The notes under the pieces are model-generated. The model had not been told where the DNA came from and did not search any database. It saw only the letters and a list, made by a program, of their open reading frames with translations. The position numbers and the translations under genes are program-made. A DNA stretch of 13,547 bases. It comes from Enterococcus_G camelliae. Its GTDB lineage: Bacteria > Bacillota > Bacilli > Lactobacillales > Enterococcaceae. The DNA is taken from positions 1 through 13,547 of the forward strand of contig NZ_JBHUMO010000021.1 of the NCBI RefSeq assembly GCF_042685105.1, written 5' to 3'. This document shows, piece by piece, positions 7,233-13,547 of the stretch. The first letter of the stretch is position 1. Each line of letters opens with the position of its first letter.

Positions 7233-7670
7233 ATGAAGGTTAACGCAGAATTAATTTTAGTAAACCAGCACTATGCTACGAAAGAAGAGGCCATTCGGGC
7301 ATGTGGAGAATTATTGGTAAAAGGGGGTTGCGTAGACGAAAATTATATCGAAGCGATGATCGAACGAGATAAACTAGTCTCTGTCTATATGGGGAATTTT
7401 ATTGCCATTCCTCATGGAACAGATGAAGCCAAGAAATATGTCAAAAAATCAGGAATTTCAATTATTCAAGTTCCAGCAGGTGTCAATTTTGGGACAGAGG
7501 AAGACGAGCAACTGGCCATGATTTTATTTGGAATCGCCGGTAAAGATGGGGAACATTTGGATTTGTTACAAAAAATTGCCATTTTTTGTTCGGACGTGGA
7601 CAATGTTGTGAAATTAGCTGATGCACAGTCAGCAGAAGAAATTGTACGTTATCTTGAGGAGGTAGAGTAA
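7233..7670 (+). CDS. mtlF: PTS mannitol-specific EIIA
   Basis: MtlF is the cytoplasmic EIIA that takes phosphate from HPr and passes it to the EIIB cysteine of MtlA. The 145-residue protein is the usual length for a stand-alone EIIA of the fructose/mannitol family. The phosphorylated histidine is His61 in AIPHGTDEAKK. The ATG follows a very strong AGGAGGAG (7220-7227) that overlaps the mtlR stop. The mtlD start lies two bases beyond its own stop, so mtlR, mtlF and mtlD are tightly linked. With two EIIB domains in MtlA, MtlF has two possible acceptors. Confidence 0.96.
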   Translation: MKVNAELILVNQHYATKEEAIRACGELLVKGGCVDENYIEAMIERDKLVSVYMGNFIAIPHGTDEAKKYVKKSGISIIQVPAGVNFGTEEDEQLAMILFGIAGKDGEHLDLLQKIAIFCSDVDNVVKLADAQSAEEIVRYLEEVE

Positions 7671-7672
7671 AG

Positions 7673-8836
7673 ATGCAAGCAACTCATTTTGGAGCAGGAA
7701 ATATTGGGCGAGGATTTATTGGCGAAATTTTAGCAAACAATGGTTTTGCCATTCATTTTGTGGATATTAATGAAACAATTATTGACGCATTGAGTGAACG
7801 CAAAGGGTATACGATTGAATTGGCAGAAGAAGCGCATCGGACCATTAAAGTGAGCAATGTCGATGGGATTAATAATCAAACCAATCCAGATGCAGTGGTT
7901 GATGCTGTGTTTGAATCGGAAATTGTCACAACGGCAATTGGACCAACGATTTTGCCTTTTATTGCAGAATTGATTGCGAAAGGCATTCAAAAACGGCGCC
8001 TAGCCAAGGTAACAAAACCACTTGATGTGATTGCTTGTGAAAACATGATTGGTGGATCTGCTTTTTTAAAGAAAGAAGTGGAAAAATATTTGACCGATGA
8101 AGACCAAAGCTATGTCGCAGAATGGATTGGTTTTCCTAATGCTGCTGTGGATCGGATTGTTCCACTCCAACACCATGAAGATCCGTTATTTGTTAGTGTC
8201 GAGCCTTTCTGCGAATGGGTGATTGATGAATCGCAAATGAAGGCCAAAGAAATTCGCTTACAAGGAGTGGAATATGTACCTGATCTAGAACCGTATATCG
8301 AACGAAAATTATTTTCTGTGAATACAGGACATGCAACGGTAGCGTACACTGGGGCTTATTACGGTTACAAAACAATCGATGAAGCCATCCAAGATGAACG
8401 AGTATTGAATCAATTGAAGGCCGTTCTTTCGGAAACAGGTGATTTGCTGATTCATAAATGGGCATTTGATCCCGCAGTCCATGCAGCTTATCAACACAAA
8501 ATTGAAGGACGCTTTGAAAATCCTTATATTTCAGATGTGATTACTCGTGTTGCACGTACGCCAATTCGGAAGTTGGGATTTGACGAACGGTTTATTCGCC
8601 CTATTCGTGAGTTGAGCGAGCGTCAGTTGGATTACACGCATTTATTAGAAGTAGTGGGAATGATTTTTGACTACTTTGATCCAAATGACCAACAAAGTGT
8701 GGAACTTTCTGAAAAATTGGCAACGATGCCACTTGAAGACGTAATTAGAGAAGTGACCGGTCTGACAAATCAGGCATTAATAAAAGAAATTCAGCAACAA
8801 GTTGAAGCAAAAGTAAAAACGAACAAACGTCACTAA
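7673..8836 (+). CDS. mtlD: Mannitol-1-phosphate 5-dehydrogenase
   Basis: MtlD oxidises mannitol-1-phosphate to fructose-6-phosphate with NAD+ in the cytoplasm, linking mannitol to glycolysis and to GlmS. The 387-residue protein is of typical length. The Rossmann motif GAGNIGRGFIG (from residue 7) binds NAD. The polyol dehydrogenase region includes ACENMIGG, ERKLFSVNTGHA, and HKIEGRFENPYISDVITRVARTPIRKL near the substrate site. The ATG lies two bases after the mtlF stop, with AGGAGG (7657-7662) inside the end of mtlF at a 10-base spacing. It is the last gene of the mannitol operon and is followed by a long hairpin terminator shared with a convergent gene. Confidence 0.97.
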   Translation: MQATHFGAGNIGRGFIGEILANNGFAIHFVDINETIIDALSERKGYTIELAEEAHRTIKVSNVDGINNQTNPDAVVDAVFESEIVTTAIGPTILPFIAELIAKGIQKRRLAKVTKPLDVIACENMIGGSAFLKKEVEKYLTDEDQSYVAEWIGFPNAAVDRIVPLQHHEDPLFVSVEPFCEWVIDESQMKAKEIRLQGVEYVPDLEPYIERKLFSVNTGHATVAYTGAYYGYKTIDEAIQDERVLNQLKAVLSETGDLLIHKWAFDPAVHAAYQHKIEGRFENPYISDVITRVARTPIRKLGFDERFIRPIRELSERQLDYTHLLEVVGMIFDYFDPNDQQSVELSEKLATMPLEDVIREVTGLTNQALIKEIQQQVEAKVKTNKRH

Positions 8837-8864
8837 AAAACAAGTAGAGATGCAGTTACAAAAC

Positions 8865-8935
8865 AGCAAACCACTCAAGTAGTTGGTGTTCCTAAGAGGT
8901 ACATCAATTCCTTGAGTGGTTTGCTTTCATTTTAG
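8865..8935. terminator. Long hairpin, bidirectional terminator between mtlD and the UPF0316 gene
   Basis: AGCAAACCACTCAAG (8865-8879) pairs perfectly with CTTGAGTGGTTTGCT (8911-8925). After a mismatch the stem continues with AGTTGGTGT and ACATCAATT (9 pairs, two of them wobble), then CCT and AGG around AAG. The hairpin occupies 8865-8925. Downstream on the plus strand is only TTCATTTTA; on the minus strand GTTTTG follows. It starts one base past the stop of the minus-strand gene, so it probably ends both transcripts. Confidence 0.8.
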
Positions 8936-9475
8936 TAATGTGCTTTGGCGTTTGCGTACTTTTTTGGTCCAAAATCCTCCTGAAATAAACTTTGGTTCAT
9001 ACGTAATGATAAAGGCACGTTCCTCAACACTTTTAATGAGTTGGTACAACTCCCGTTCATTCTTTCTTGGGGAAAGAATTTCGAGGATCATGCGTTCACC
9101 AGATAAGCCTTCACCATAGCTTTGAGTCACTCCGTAGCCTTTATTTCTAAGGACGGTCGGCAAATTTTCATCATTGTCCGTATTACTTGGGAGAATGGCA
9201 GTCGTCATGATATACCCAAGTGCAAGCCGGTCTTCAATCAGGATACCTACACTAATACCCACAGCATAACCGAGGGCATAAACAAAAAGATTGATGGGAT
9301 TGTCTAGGCGATTTAAAACTAAGGAAAGTCCCAAAATGTAAATGGTAATTTCAATCATACTCAAAATTGGTGCCAGTAAACGATACCCCTTCATTGTGAG
9401 CATGAAACGAATCGTACTGATGGTTACATAAGCAAAATTGATGAAAAAAGTCATGGCTAAAATGGAAATTGACAT
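8927..9475 (-). CDS. UPF0316 membrane protein with DUF2179 domain (YebE-like)
   Basis: This 182-residue protein has three hydrophobic segments in the first ~95 residues: MSISILAMTFFINFAYVTIS, an ILSMIEITIYILGLSLVL segment, and INLFVYALGYAVGISVGIL. A cytoplasmic DUF2179 domain follows (~110-170, with ERMILEILSPRK and FIITYEPKFISGGFW). The arrangement matches the UPF0316 family, whose function is unknown. The ATG follows a strong GGAGGAAGG on the minus strand. It lies 66 bases downstream of nnrD on the same strand and may be transcribed from the nnrD promoter, its own promoter inside the nnrD 3' end, or both. Its C-terminal domain is related to that of the YitT-family protein at 190-1032. Confidence 0.88.
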   Translation of the reverse strand: MSISILAMTFFINFAYVTISTIRFMLTMKGYRLLAPILSMIEITIYILGLSLVLNRLDNPINLFVYALGYAVGISVGILIEDRLALGYIMTTAILPSNTDNDENLPTVLRNKGYGVTQSYGEGLSGERMILEILSPRKNERELYQLIKSVEERAFIITYEPKFISGGFWTKKVRKRQSTLLK

Positions 9476-9530
9476 TATGGTTCCTTCCTCCCTTCTTTCT
9501 TTAGCATAGTAGAAAGCATCTCAAAGTTGT

Positions 9531-9560
9531 ATTCTAACAGATTACCGAGCAAATGGACAA
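9531..9560 (-). promoter_or_regulatory. Possible internal promoter for the UPF0316 gene
   Basis: Read on the minus strand, TTGTCC (9560-9555) and TAGAAT (9536-9531) are 18 bases apart. The first element lies in the last codons of nnrD. It matches -35 at four of six and -10 at five of six positions. Confidence 0.4.
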
Positions 9561-10399
9561 AATTTTCGCATCGTTTGTGGCAAATGATTGGCAATCTCAG
9601 TTGGTAAAACAACGTAAGCGTCTTTTGCTAATTCATCTGCAATGAAACTATGAATGGTGACGGCAGCACAGATAGCCGCTTCTGCCTGTAAGTCCGTATG
9701 ACCAAATTGGCCTAGAAAACCACCTATGATGCCTGCCAAGGTGTCGCCCATGCCACCAGTAGCCATTGCTGGATTTCCAAATGTATTCTGATACTGTTCA
9801 TGATTCGTATAGATATGGGTTTGTTCACTTTTTAAGACGAGGGTGATGCCAAGTTTTTTCTGGGCGTGCCAATTTGCCCGAATGGTTTGTTCTTTTAAGG
9901 CTAAACCGCTAAATCGTTCCCATTCTTTTTGATGAGGCGTAAGAACAAGGTGTTCGGGAAAGAGAAAGTCAACGGGATGGTCGGCCAATAAGGTAATAGC
10001 TGATCCATCAATCACAAGCCATTGATCCTTGGTTTGTTGCTGCAAAACCAATTTCAACAGCTGGAAAGCTTCCTTTTCAACACCTAGACCTGGTCCGATA
10101 ACAATGACATCAGCGGTGGCAAGCACGTTTTGGAGGGCTTCCTGATCTTGAAAGGAAAGAGCCATTGCTTCAGGTAAGCGACTATGTAAAGCGGGAATGG
10201 TCGCGACATCTGTCACCACTGTTACTAGACCCGCCCCACTCTTAACACAGGCTTGGGCACACATGATGATTGCGCCACCGTATTGTCGGATTCCACCAAT
10301 ACAGACGACGCGCCCATATGAACCTTTATGGCTCTTTGCTTTTCTTGGAACAATAACTTTAGGTAAACTTTCTTTGGTTAGAAGAATCAATTCAATCAC
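9542..10399 (-). CDS. nnrD: ADP-dependent NAD(P)H-hydrate dehydratase
   Basis: NnrD repairs damaged NAD(P)H: it dehydrates the S form of NADHX or NADPHX back to NAD(P)H using ADP. The protein has the ribokinase-like fold of the YjeF C-terminal/YxkO family. Visible motifs are SHKGSYGRVVCIGG near the N-terminus, VIGPGLG, the TPHQKEW segment, and the nucleotide-site motif GNPAMATGGMGDTLAGIIGG, whose Asp is the expected catalytic residue. It lacks the fused epimerase (NnrE) of the E. coli protein, as is usual in Firmicutes. The longest frame starts at GTG 10399 (285 residues), but the only good ribosome binding site, AAAGGTGG, ends at the adjacent base. TTG at 10390 has a 9-base spacing and would give 282 residues; I think it may be the true start. 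Confidence 0.93.
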   Translation of the reverse strand: MIELILLTKESLPKVIVPRKAKSHKGSYGRVVCIGGIRQYGGAIIMCAQACVKSGAGLVTVVTDVATIPALHSRLPEAMALSFQDQEALQNVLATADVIVIGPGLGVEKEAFQLLKLVLQQQTKDQWLVIDGSAITLLADHPVDFLFPEHLVLTPHQKEWERFSGLALKEQTIRANWHAQKKLGITLVLKSEQTHIYTNHEQYQNTFGNPAMATGGMGDTLAGIIGGFLGQFGHTDLQAEAAICAAVTIHSFIADELAKDAYVVLPTEIANHLPQTMRKFCPFAR

Positions 10400-10493
10400 C
10401 CACCTTTCTTTCTATTTTAGGCTATTTTTGCAACAAAGGAAGCGAAAAAGTAAGGAAGAGGGGAAAAAAGATTCCTTCCTTTGTCTTAATTCA

Positions 10494-10508
10494 TGATTAT
10501 CATTCTCA
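10494..10508. promoter_or_regulatory. Fur-type box upstream of the ECF operon
   Basis: TGATTATCATTCTCA matches the 7-1-7 Fur-type palindrome TGATAATNATTATCA at all but two positions. It covers the -35 of the predicted ECF promoter, where a metal-loaded repressor would block transcription. PerR and Zur boxes are related in shape but fit less well. The divergent nnrD gene begins about 100 bases away and could also be affected. Confidence 0.72.
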
Positions 10509-10525
10509 ATTAGCTGTGATATACT
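10497..10525 (+). promoter_or_regulatory. Predicted promoter of the ECF transporter operon
   Basis: The -35-like TTATCA (10497-10502) and -10 TATACT (10520-10525) are 17 bases apart. The -35 lies inside the Fur-type box. Transcription would start near 10532 and give a leader of about 200 bases. Confidence 0.55.
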
Positions 10526-10546
10526 GAAAATTCAAGGAGGAGTGGC

Positions 10547-10570
10547 GTGACAAAAATTGTTTGTCCATGA
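10547..10570 (+). CDS. Possible 7-codon leader peptide
   Basis: GTG at 10547 follows AAGGAGG at a 6-base spacing and encodes MTKIVCP, then TGA. An ATG overlapping the stop opens a second small frame (10567-10629), an arrangement that allows translational coupling. The ribosome binding site is as strong as that of any gene here, yet no other start makes good use of it. No homology is recognised and a function is not shown. Confidence 0.3.
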   Translation: MTKIVCP

Positions 10571-10629
10571 GGAATCCAGAGCATTTTTTTTTTCGAATAT
10601 GCTATGGTAAAGCCAAGTGGTGTGAATAA
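10567..10629 (+). CDS. Possible 20-residue leader ORF
   Basis: ATG at 10567 overlaps the preceding TGA and runs 20 codons to TAA, including three Phe codons read from a run of ten T. The run could be slippery. There is no separate ribosome binding site, so translation would depend on the upstream peptide. It may be chance. Confidence 0.2.
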   Translation: MRNPEHFFFRICYGKAKWCE

Positions 10630-10728
10630 GGGATTGATGCACCCCAACGAATCAATTTGGTCACGTGCAAGAGCACAAAGAGATGGTGTTGGGTGTTGCA
10701 AGTAGTTTATAGGATGAGGAGCATTCGG

Positions 10729-11316
10729 GTGAAAAAATTAAAAGTACAAGATTTGATTGCGGTCGGTGTGTATACCGCCATCTATTTTTTAACGATTAGC
10801 ATTTGTTTATTGGTTTTACGATTTGTCGTTCCAGGATTCCACAATTTATTTATTCCTGCGGTAAGTGCGCTATTTTCTGGTGTCATCTACCGATTGGTCT
10901 TGCAGCGCGTTCCAAGAATGGGTGCCATTACCATCATGGGAAGTGTTGTTGCTCTCTTTTTCTTAATGACGGGGCATTTTCCACTAGCTATCGTGCCAGG
11001 TATCCTTTGTTCTTTTTTAGCAGATGTGATTCAGTATAAGACCCATTTGCCCAAAAAGGTTCGTACGGTGACAAGCTATATTGTTTTTAGTTATGGGTTA
11101 ATGGGGCCTTTGTTGCCATTATGGTTTATGAAAAATGCCTATGTTGCTTCATTAAAAGCGCGTGGCAAAGACCAAGTTTATATTCAAACTGTTTTTGAAC
11201 ACGTTTCAACCCAGATTTTCTTGGCAAGCATGGTGGCAGTTCTCGTAGGCGCCATTTTGGGTTATTATTTAGGTAGCTATTTATATACCAAGCATTTTCA
11301 ACACAATAGAAGGTAG
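10729..11316 (+). CDS. MptD/Trep_Strep-type ECF transporter S component
   Basis: This 195-residue membrane protein resembles the MptD/Trep_Strep family of substrate-binding (S) subunits of energy-coupling factor importers. It has five or six hydrophobic segments, beginning LIAVGVYTAIYFLTISICLLVL and ending FLASMVAVLVGAILGYYLGSYL, with a basic N-terminus (MKKLKVQ). The GTG at 10729 is chosen because GAGGAG (10716-10721) sits 7 bases upstream. An ATG at 10714 and a TTG at 10657 are in frame but lack a site. Genes for the T component and ATPase follow with a 5-base gap and a short overlap, so this is a complete dedicated (group I-like) ECF module. I recall related modules importing haem (SiaFGH in group A Streptococcus, LhaSTA in Staphylococcus lugdunensis). 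The upstream Fur-type box supports haem or an iron complex, but the substrate is an inference. Confidence 0.8.
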   Translation: MKKLKVQDLIAVGVYTAIYFLTISICLLVLRFVVPGFHNLFIPAVSALFSGVIYRLVLQRVPRMGAITIMGSVVALFFLMTGHFPLAIVPGILCSFLADVIQYKTHLPKKVRTVTSYIVFSYGLMGPLLPLWFMKNAYVASLKARGKDQVYIQTVFEHVSTQIFLASMVAVLVGAILGYYLGSYLYTKHFQHNRR

Positions 11317-11321
11317 GGTTT

Positions 11322-12020
11322 ATGACAATTTTTCCGGTGCGTTTTGATCCAAGAAGCAAGCTGTGTGCGATTTTTTGTGCGAGCTTGGCGTTGCTTTTTC
11401 CATTGCCATTCTCGTTGGAGAGTGCCCTCATTGGCTTGTTTGCAGGTGGCTTTTTTGTGAGTGGGTACTGGAAGAAGGCGCTGCTTTTTCTTCTGATTTT
11501 TGTCGGTCTGTTGGGGGTGAATCAATGGATGAGTCTCTCTAAAACTCCTGTATTCCTGACGATTGTCGATTTTTTGATGGTCGGGAATCGACGTTTATTG
11601 CCAACCATTATGGCGGCGAGTTTTGCTGTGTCGGGTACAACCACGAGTGAATGGCTAGCCGCGCTACAAAAATTACGAGTGCCAATGCAATTGCTCGTAC
11701 CTTTGACCGTTTTGGTGCGTTTTTTTCCAATGACTGTCCAAGAAATGATTCATATTCGACAAGCGATGAAATTTAGAGGAATCGCAACGAATCCTTGGCA
11801 ATTAATCAGTCATCCGTTGCAATCGATGGAATACTTAATCGTTCCATTACTATTATCAGCTGAAGAAACATCAATGAATCTATCAGCGACTGCGTTGGTT
11901 CGAGGATTAGCCAATCCAATCAAACATACAAGTGTCCATGCATTGCACTTGAAAATTACAGATTATGTATTCATGGGCAGTTTAATTAGCTGCTTTGTCG
12001 TTAGGATGTGGCAAAAATGA
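11322..12020 (+). CDS. ECF transporter T component (CbiQ family)
   Basis: This 232-residue protein is the transmembrane coupling subunit that joins the S component to the ATPase. It has hydrophobic segments in the N-terminal half (ALLFPLPFSLESALIGLFAGG, ALLFLLIFVGLLGV) and one near the C-terminus. Two coupling helices carry the EcfT signatures: MKFRGIA (~residue 148) and ALVRGLANP (~residue 190), both variants of the Ala-Arg-Gly motif that contacts the ATPases. LRVPMQLLVPLTVLVRFFP is also typical of CbiQ proteins. The ATG follows AGAAGGTAGGG, which overlaps the S-component stop, and its TGA overlaps the likely ATPase ATG, so the three genes are co-translated. Length is slightly below the family norm of ~250-270. 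Confidence 0.9.
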   Translation: MTIFPVRFDPRSKLCAIFCASLALLFPLPFSLESALIGLFAGGFFVSGYWKKALLFLLIFVGLLGVNQWMSLSKTPVFLTIVDFLMVGNRRLLPTIMAASFAVSGTTTSEWLAALQKLRVPMQLLVPLTVLVRFFPMTVQEMIHIRQAMKFRGIATNPWQLISHPLQSMEYLIVPLLLSAEETSMNLSATALVRGLANPIKHTSVHALHLKITDYVFMGSLISCFVVRMWQK

Positions 12021-13453
12021 ACCCGATTGCTTTAAAAAACGGTGCGTATCAAACCTCGACGAAACATACCTTGCTTCATGCGATTGACCTGCAGATTTCC
12101 CAGGGGGAGTTAGTTGTGATCAGTGGTCCAAGTGGCGGCGGGAAATCCACTCTTTTAAACCTATTAAATGGGTTGAATCCTGAATTGTATGAAGGACAAG
12201 TAAAAGGTGAAGGACACATTGGCTCCTCTCCTTTTCCTATTGAGGATTTTTCTGCGCATGTGGCACAGCTAGGAATGGTGTTTCAAAATCCCAAAACGCA
12301 TTTTTTTACGACAGATGTCTATGCTGAATTAGCATTTGTCATGGAAAATTATGGCTATTCGTCGGAGGCCATTCAAACACGAGTGGACGAACAAGTAAAT
12401 ACTTTTGGGTTATCCTCATTACGCGAAGCAAGCATGTTCCATCTATCTGGGGGGCAAAGACAATTGGTCTCCATTGCTGCAGCCAATATGTTGCCGCATG
12501 AATTGCTTCTATTGGATGAACCAGCCAGTAATCTTGACCCAATGGCCATTCAACAGTTGAAGCAAACCCTCATCCAATTAAAGCAACAAGGAAAAACGAT
12601 TCTTATTGCGGAGCATCGCTTAAACTATTTGATGGCTATAGCCGATCGGTTAGTTATCGTAGAGAAGGGAACGATTAAGCAACAATTTGCCAAAGAGGAG
12701 TTTTCGGAAATCACTGAACAAAGGCGCAAGCAAATGGGCTTGCGGTCATTTAACCCAATTTCAATGGGACCTACCCAAAAGATGGGCTCCTCACGGAATC
12801 CTTCGCTGACCATTGAAGTCGAGCAGTTAACCTATCGTTACCGAAAGCAAAAGCAACAGGCTCTTGAAATTCCGCACCTGAGACTAGCCAATGATACAAT
12901 CAATGGCATCATCGGAGACAATGGCGCAGGGAAAACAACCTTATTTGAAATTCTTGCTGGGCTGCGGAAAGGAAAGACGGGCACAATCAAGCTTAATGGC
13001 CAACCATGCAAATCAAAAAACTTATTGGCCAAAGCGTTTTTAGTGATGCAAGACGTCAATTTGCAATTATTCTTTGAAACCGTTGAAAAAGAGCTCCTTG
13101 AGAAGGCCCAAAATAGCGAGAGATTTGAAGAAATTTGTAAAAAGTTTCATTTGACGCACTTATTACAACGCCATCCACATTCCTTATCGGGTGGTGAAAA
13201 GCAACGAGTGGCCATTGCCAGCGCCCTTTTGTCAGGAAAAGAAATTCTCCTATTTGATGAACCAACGAGTGGGTTAGACTATCTTCATATGAAAGAAGTT
13301 AGTCAACTGTTGCAATCATTAAAAAATGAGCCAGCCATTGTTCTCGTTATTAGCCATGACGAAGAATTTTTACAAACGACTTGCCAAACGATTGTATCCT
13401 TAAAAAATGGCAAACTAGTCGAAGTTGTAGAAAGGGAGGGTAACAACAGTTAA
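12017..13453 (+). CDS. ECF transporter ATPase, two fused ABC domains
   Basis: This 478-residue cytoplasmic protein powers the importer and contains both ATPase halves in one chain, replacing the separate EcfA and EcfA'. Domain 1 has Walker A GPSGGGKST, a Q-loop region (MVFQNPKTHFF), signature LSGGQRQ, Walker B LLLLDEPASNLDP and H-loop AEHR. Domain 2 has Walker A GDNGAGKTT, Q-loop VMQDVNLQLFF, signature LSGGEKQR, Walker B ILLFDEPTSGLD and H-loop SHDEE. All catalytic motifs are intact in both halves. The frame is open from a GTG at 12008, but the ATG at 12017 overlaps the T-component stop (ATGA) and has AGGA at a 10-base spacing, so it is preferred. No clear terminator follows, so the next gene may be reached by read-through. 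Confidence 0.93.
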   Translation: MNPIALKNGAYQTSTKHTLLHAIDLQISQGELVVISGPSGGGKSTLLNLLNGLNPELYEGQVKGEGHIGSSPFPIEDFSAHVAQLGMVFQNPKTHFFTTDVYAELAFVMENYGYSSEAIQTRVDEQVNTFGLSSLREASMFHLSGGQRQLVSIAAANMLPHELLLLDEPASNLDPMAIQQLKQTLIQLKQQGKTILIAEHRLNYLMAIADRLVIVEKGTIKQQFAKEEFSEITEQRRKQMGLRSFNPISMGPTQKMGSSRNPSLTIEVEQLTYRYRKQKQQALEIPHLRLANDTINGIIGDNGAGKTTLFEILAGLRKGKTGTIKLNGQPCKSKNLLAKAFLVMQDVNLQLFFETVEKELLEKAQNSERFEEICKKFHLTHLLQRHPHSLSGGEKQRVAIASALLSGKEILLFDEPTSGLDYLHMKEVSQLLQSLKNEPAIVLVISHDEEFLQTTCQTIVSLKNGKLVEVVEREGNNS

Positions 13454-13501
13454 TCATAATATATAAATATCTATAAAAATATCATTTAAAAAATCAATAT
13501 G

Positions 13502-13510
13502 TGGTATAAT
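13502..13510 (+). promoter_or_regulatory. Extended -10 promoter of the last gene
   Basis: TGGTATAAT is a perfect extended -10 element. No good -35 is visible at 16-18 bases upstream in the AT-rich DNA. The predicted start, near 13517, lies at the ribosome binding site GAGGTG, so the leader would be very short. Confidence 0.55.
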
Positions 13511-13528
13511 CATTTTGAGGTGAAGATT

Positions 13529-13547
13529 ATGACTATGTATTCGATAG
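13529..13547 (+). CDS. Start of an unidentified gene, cut by the window end
   Basis: ATG at 13529 follows GAGGTG (13517-13522) at a 6-base spacing and opens MTMYSI before the window ends. Too little is present to identify a product. Confidence 0.5.

Larger units (their letters stand above)
10532..10728 (+). other. Leader of the ECF operon with tiny ORFs and possible RNA structure
   Basis: This long leader before the S-component gene holds several signals. AAGGAGG (10534-10540) precedes a GTG at 10547 that opens MTKIVCP followed by TGA. The same frame then stays open to a TAG at 10703-10705. An ATG at 10567 overlaps that TGA (ATGA) and encodes 20 residues to a TAA at 10627-10629, across a run of ten T (10584-10593). 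GTGC AAGA GCAC is a small perfect hairpin, and CACCCCAAC can pair with GTTGGGTG further on with one bulge. I do not recognise a known riboswitch. It may be a regulatory leader or a decayed small gene. Confidence 0.45.

Noticed and set aside
8916..9307. Plus-strand frames opposite the UPF0316 gene
   Set aside because: They are antisense to a well-supported membrane protein and carry no ribosome binding sites or known motifs.
10584..10593. Run of ten T as a terminator in the ECF leader
   Set aside because: The nearest hairpin (GACAAA/TTTGTC, 10549-10565) ends 18 bases earlier, too far for intrinsic termination, and no closer stem was found.
10510..10701. Minus-strand 63-codon frame in the ECF leader
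   Set aside because: It has no ribosome binding site, no recognisable domain, and runs against the predicted leader transcript.
13454..13500. AT-rich repeats after the ECF ATPase as a terminator
   Set aside because: The segments are low-complexity A/T with no GC-containing stem and no clear T-run after a hairpin.

Overview
The window reads as chromosomal DNA of a low-GC Gram-positive lactic acid bacterium, most likely Enterococcus. The support is the 3' part of a 5S rRNA that resembles enterococcal 5S as I remember it, AT-rich intergenic DNA, strong AGGAGG-type ribosome binding sites, and a stand-alone mannitol EIIA with an EIICB permease, as in Firmicutes. Genus is an inference; species cannot be fixed by eye.

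Layout. (1) 1-137: the end of a 5S rRNA and its terminator, the tail of an rRNA operon. (2) 190-1032: a YitT-family membrane protein with its own terminator. (3) 1209-3020: glmS, whose short upstream region holds operator-like palindromes instead of a glmS ribozyme. (4) 3290-8836: a mannitol operon mtlA-mtlR-mtlF-mtlD. It has a good promoter, a CcpA-type cre over the -35, an MtlR-type inverted repeat upstream, a hairpin between mtlA and mtlR, and a long hairpin terminator after mtlD. MtlA imports and phosphorylates mannitol with MtlF, MtlD oxidises mannitol-1-phosphate to fructose-6-phosphate, and MtlR is the PTS-controlled activator. Fructose-6-phosphate is also the GlmS substrate, and I recall glmS lying beside the mtl genes in Streptococcus mutans too. 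(5) 8927-10399, minus strand: nnrD (NAD(P)HX repair) followed by a UPF0316/DUF2179 membrane protein. (6) 10494-13453: a Fur-type box on a promoter, a 200-nt leader with tiny ORFs, then a complete three-gene ECF transporter (MptD/Trep_Strep-type S component, T component, fused double ATPase). (7) 13529-end: the first codons of another gene behind an extended -10 promoter.

The most notable points are the tandem duplicated EIIB domain in MtlA, with both phosphocysteine motifs intact, and the apparently iron-regulated ECF importer. By family and context the latter is a candidate haem or iron-complex uptake system. No mobile elements, CRISPR arrays or tRNAs were seen.
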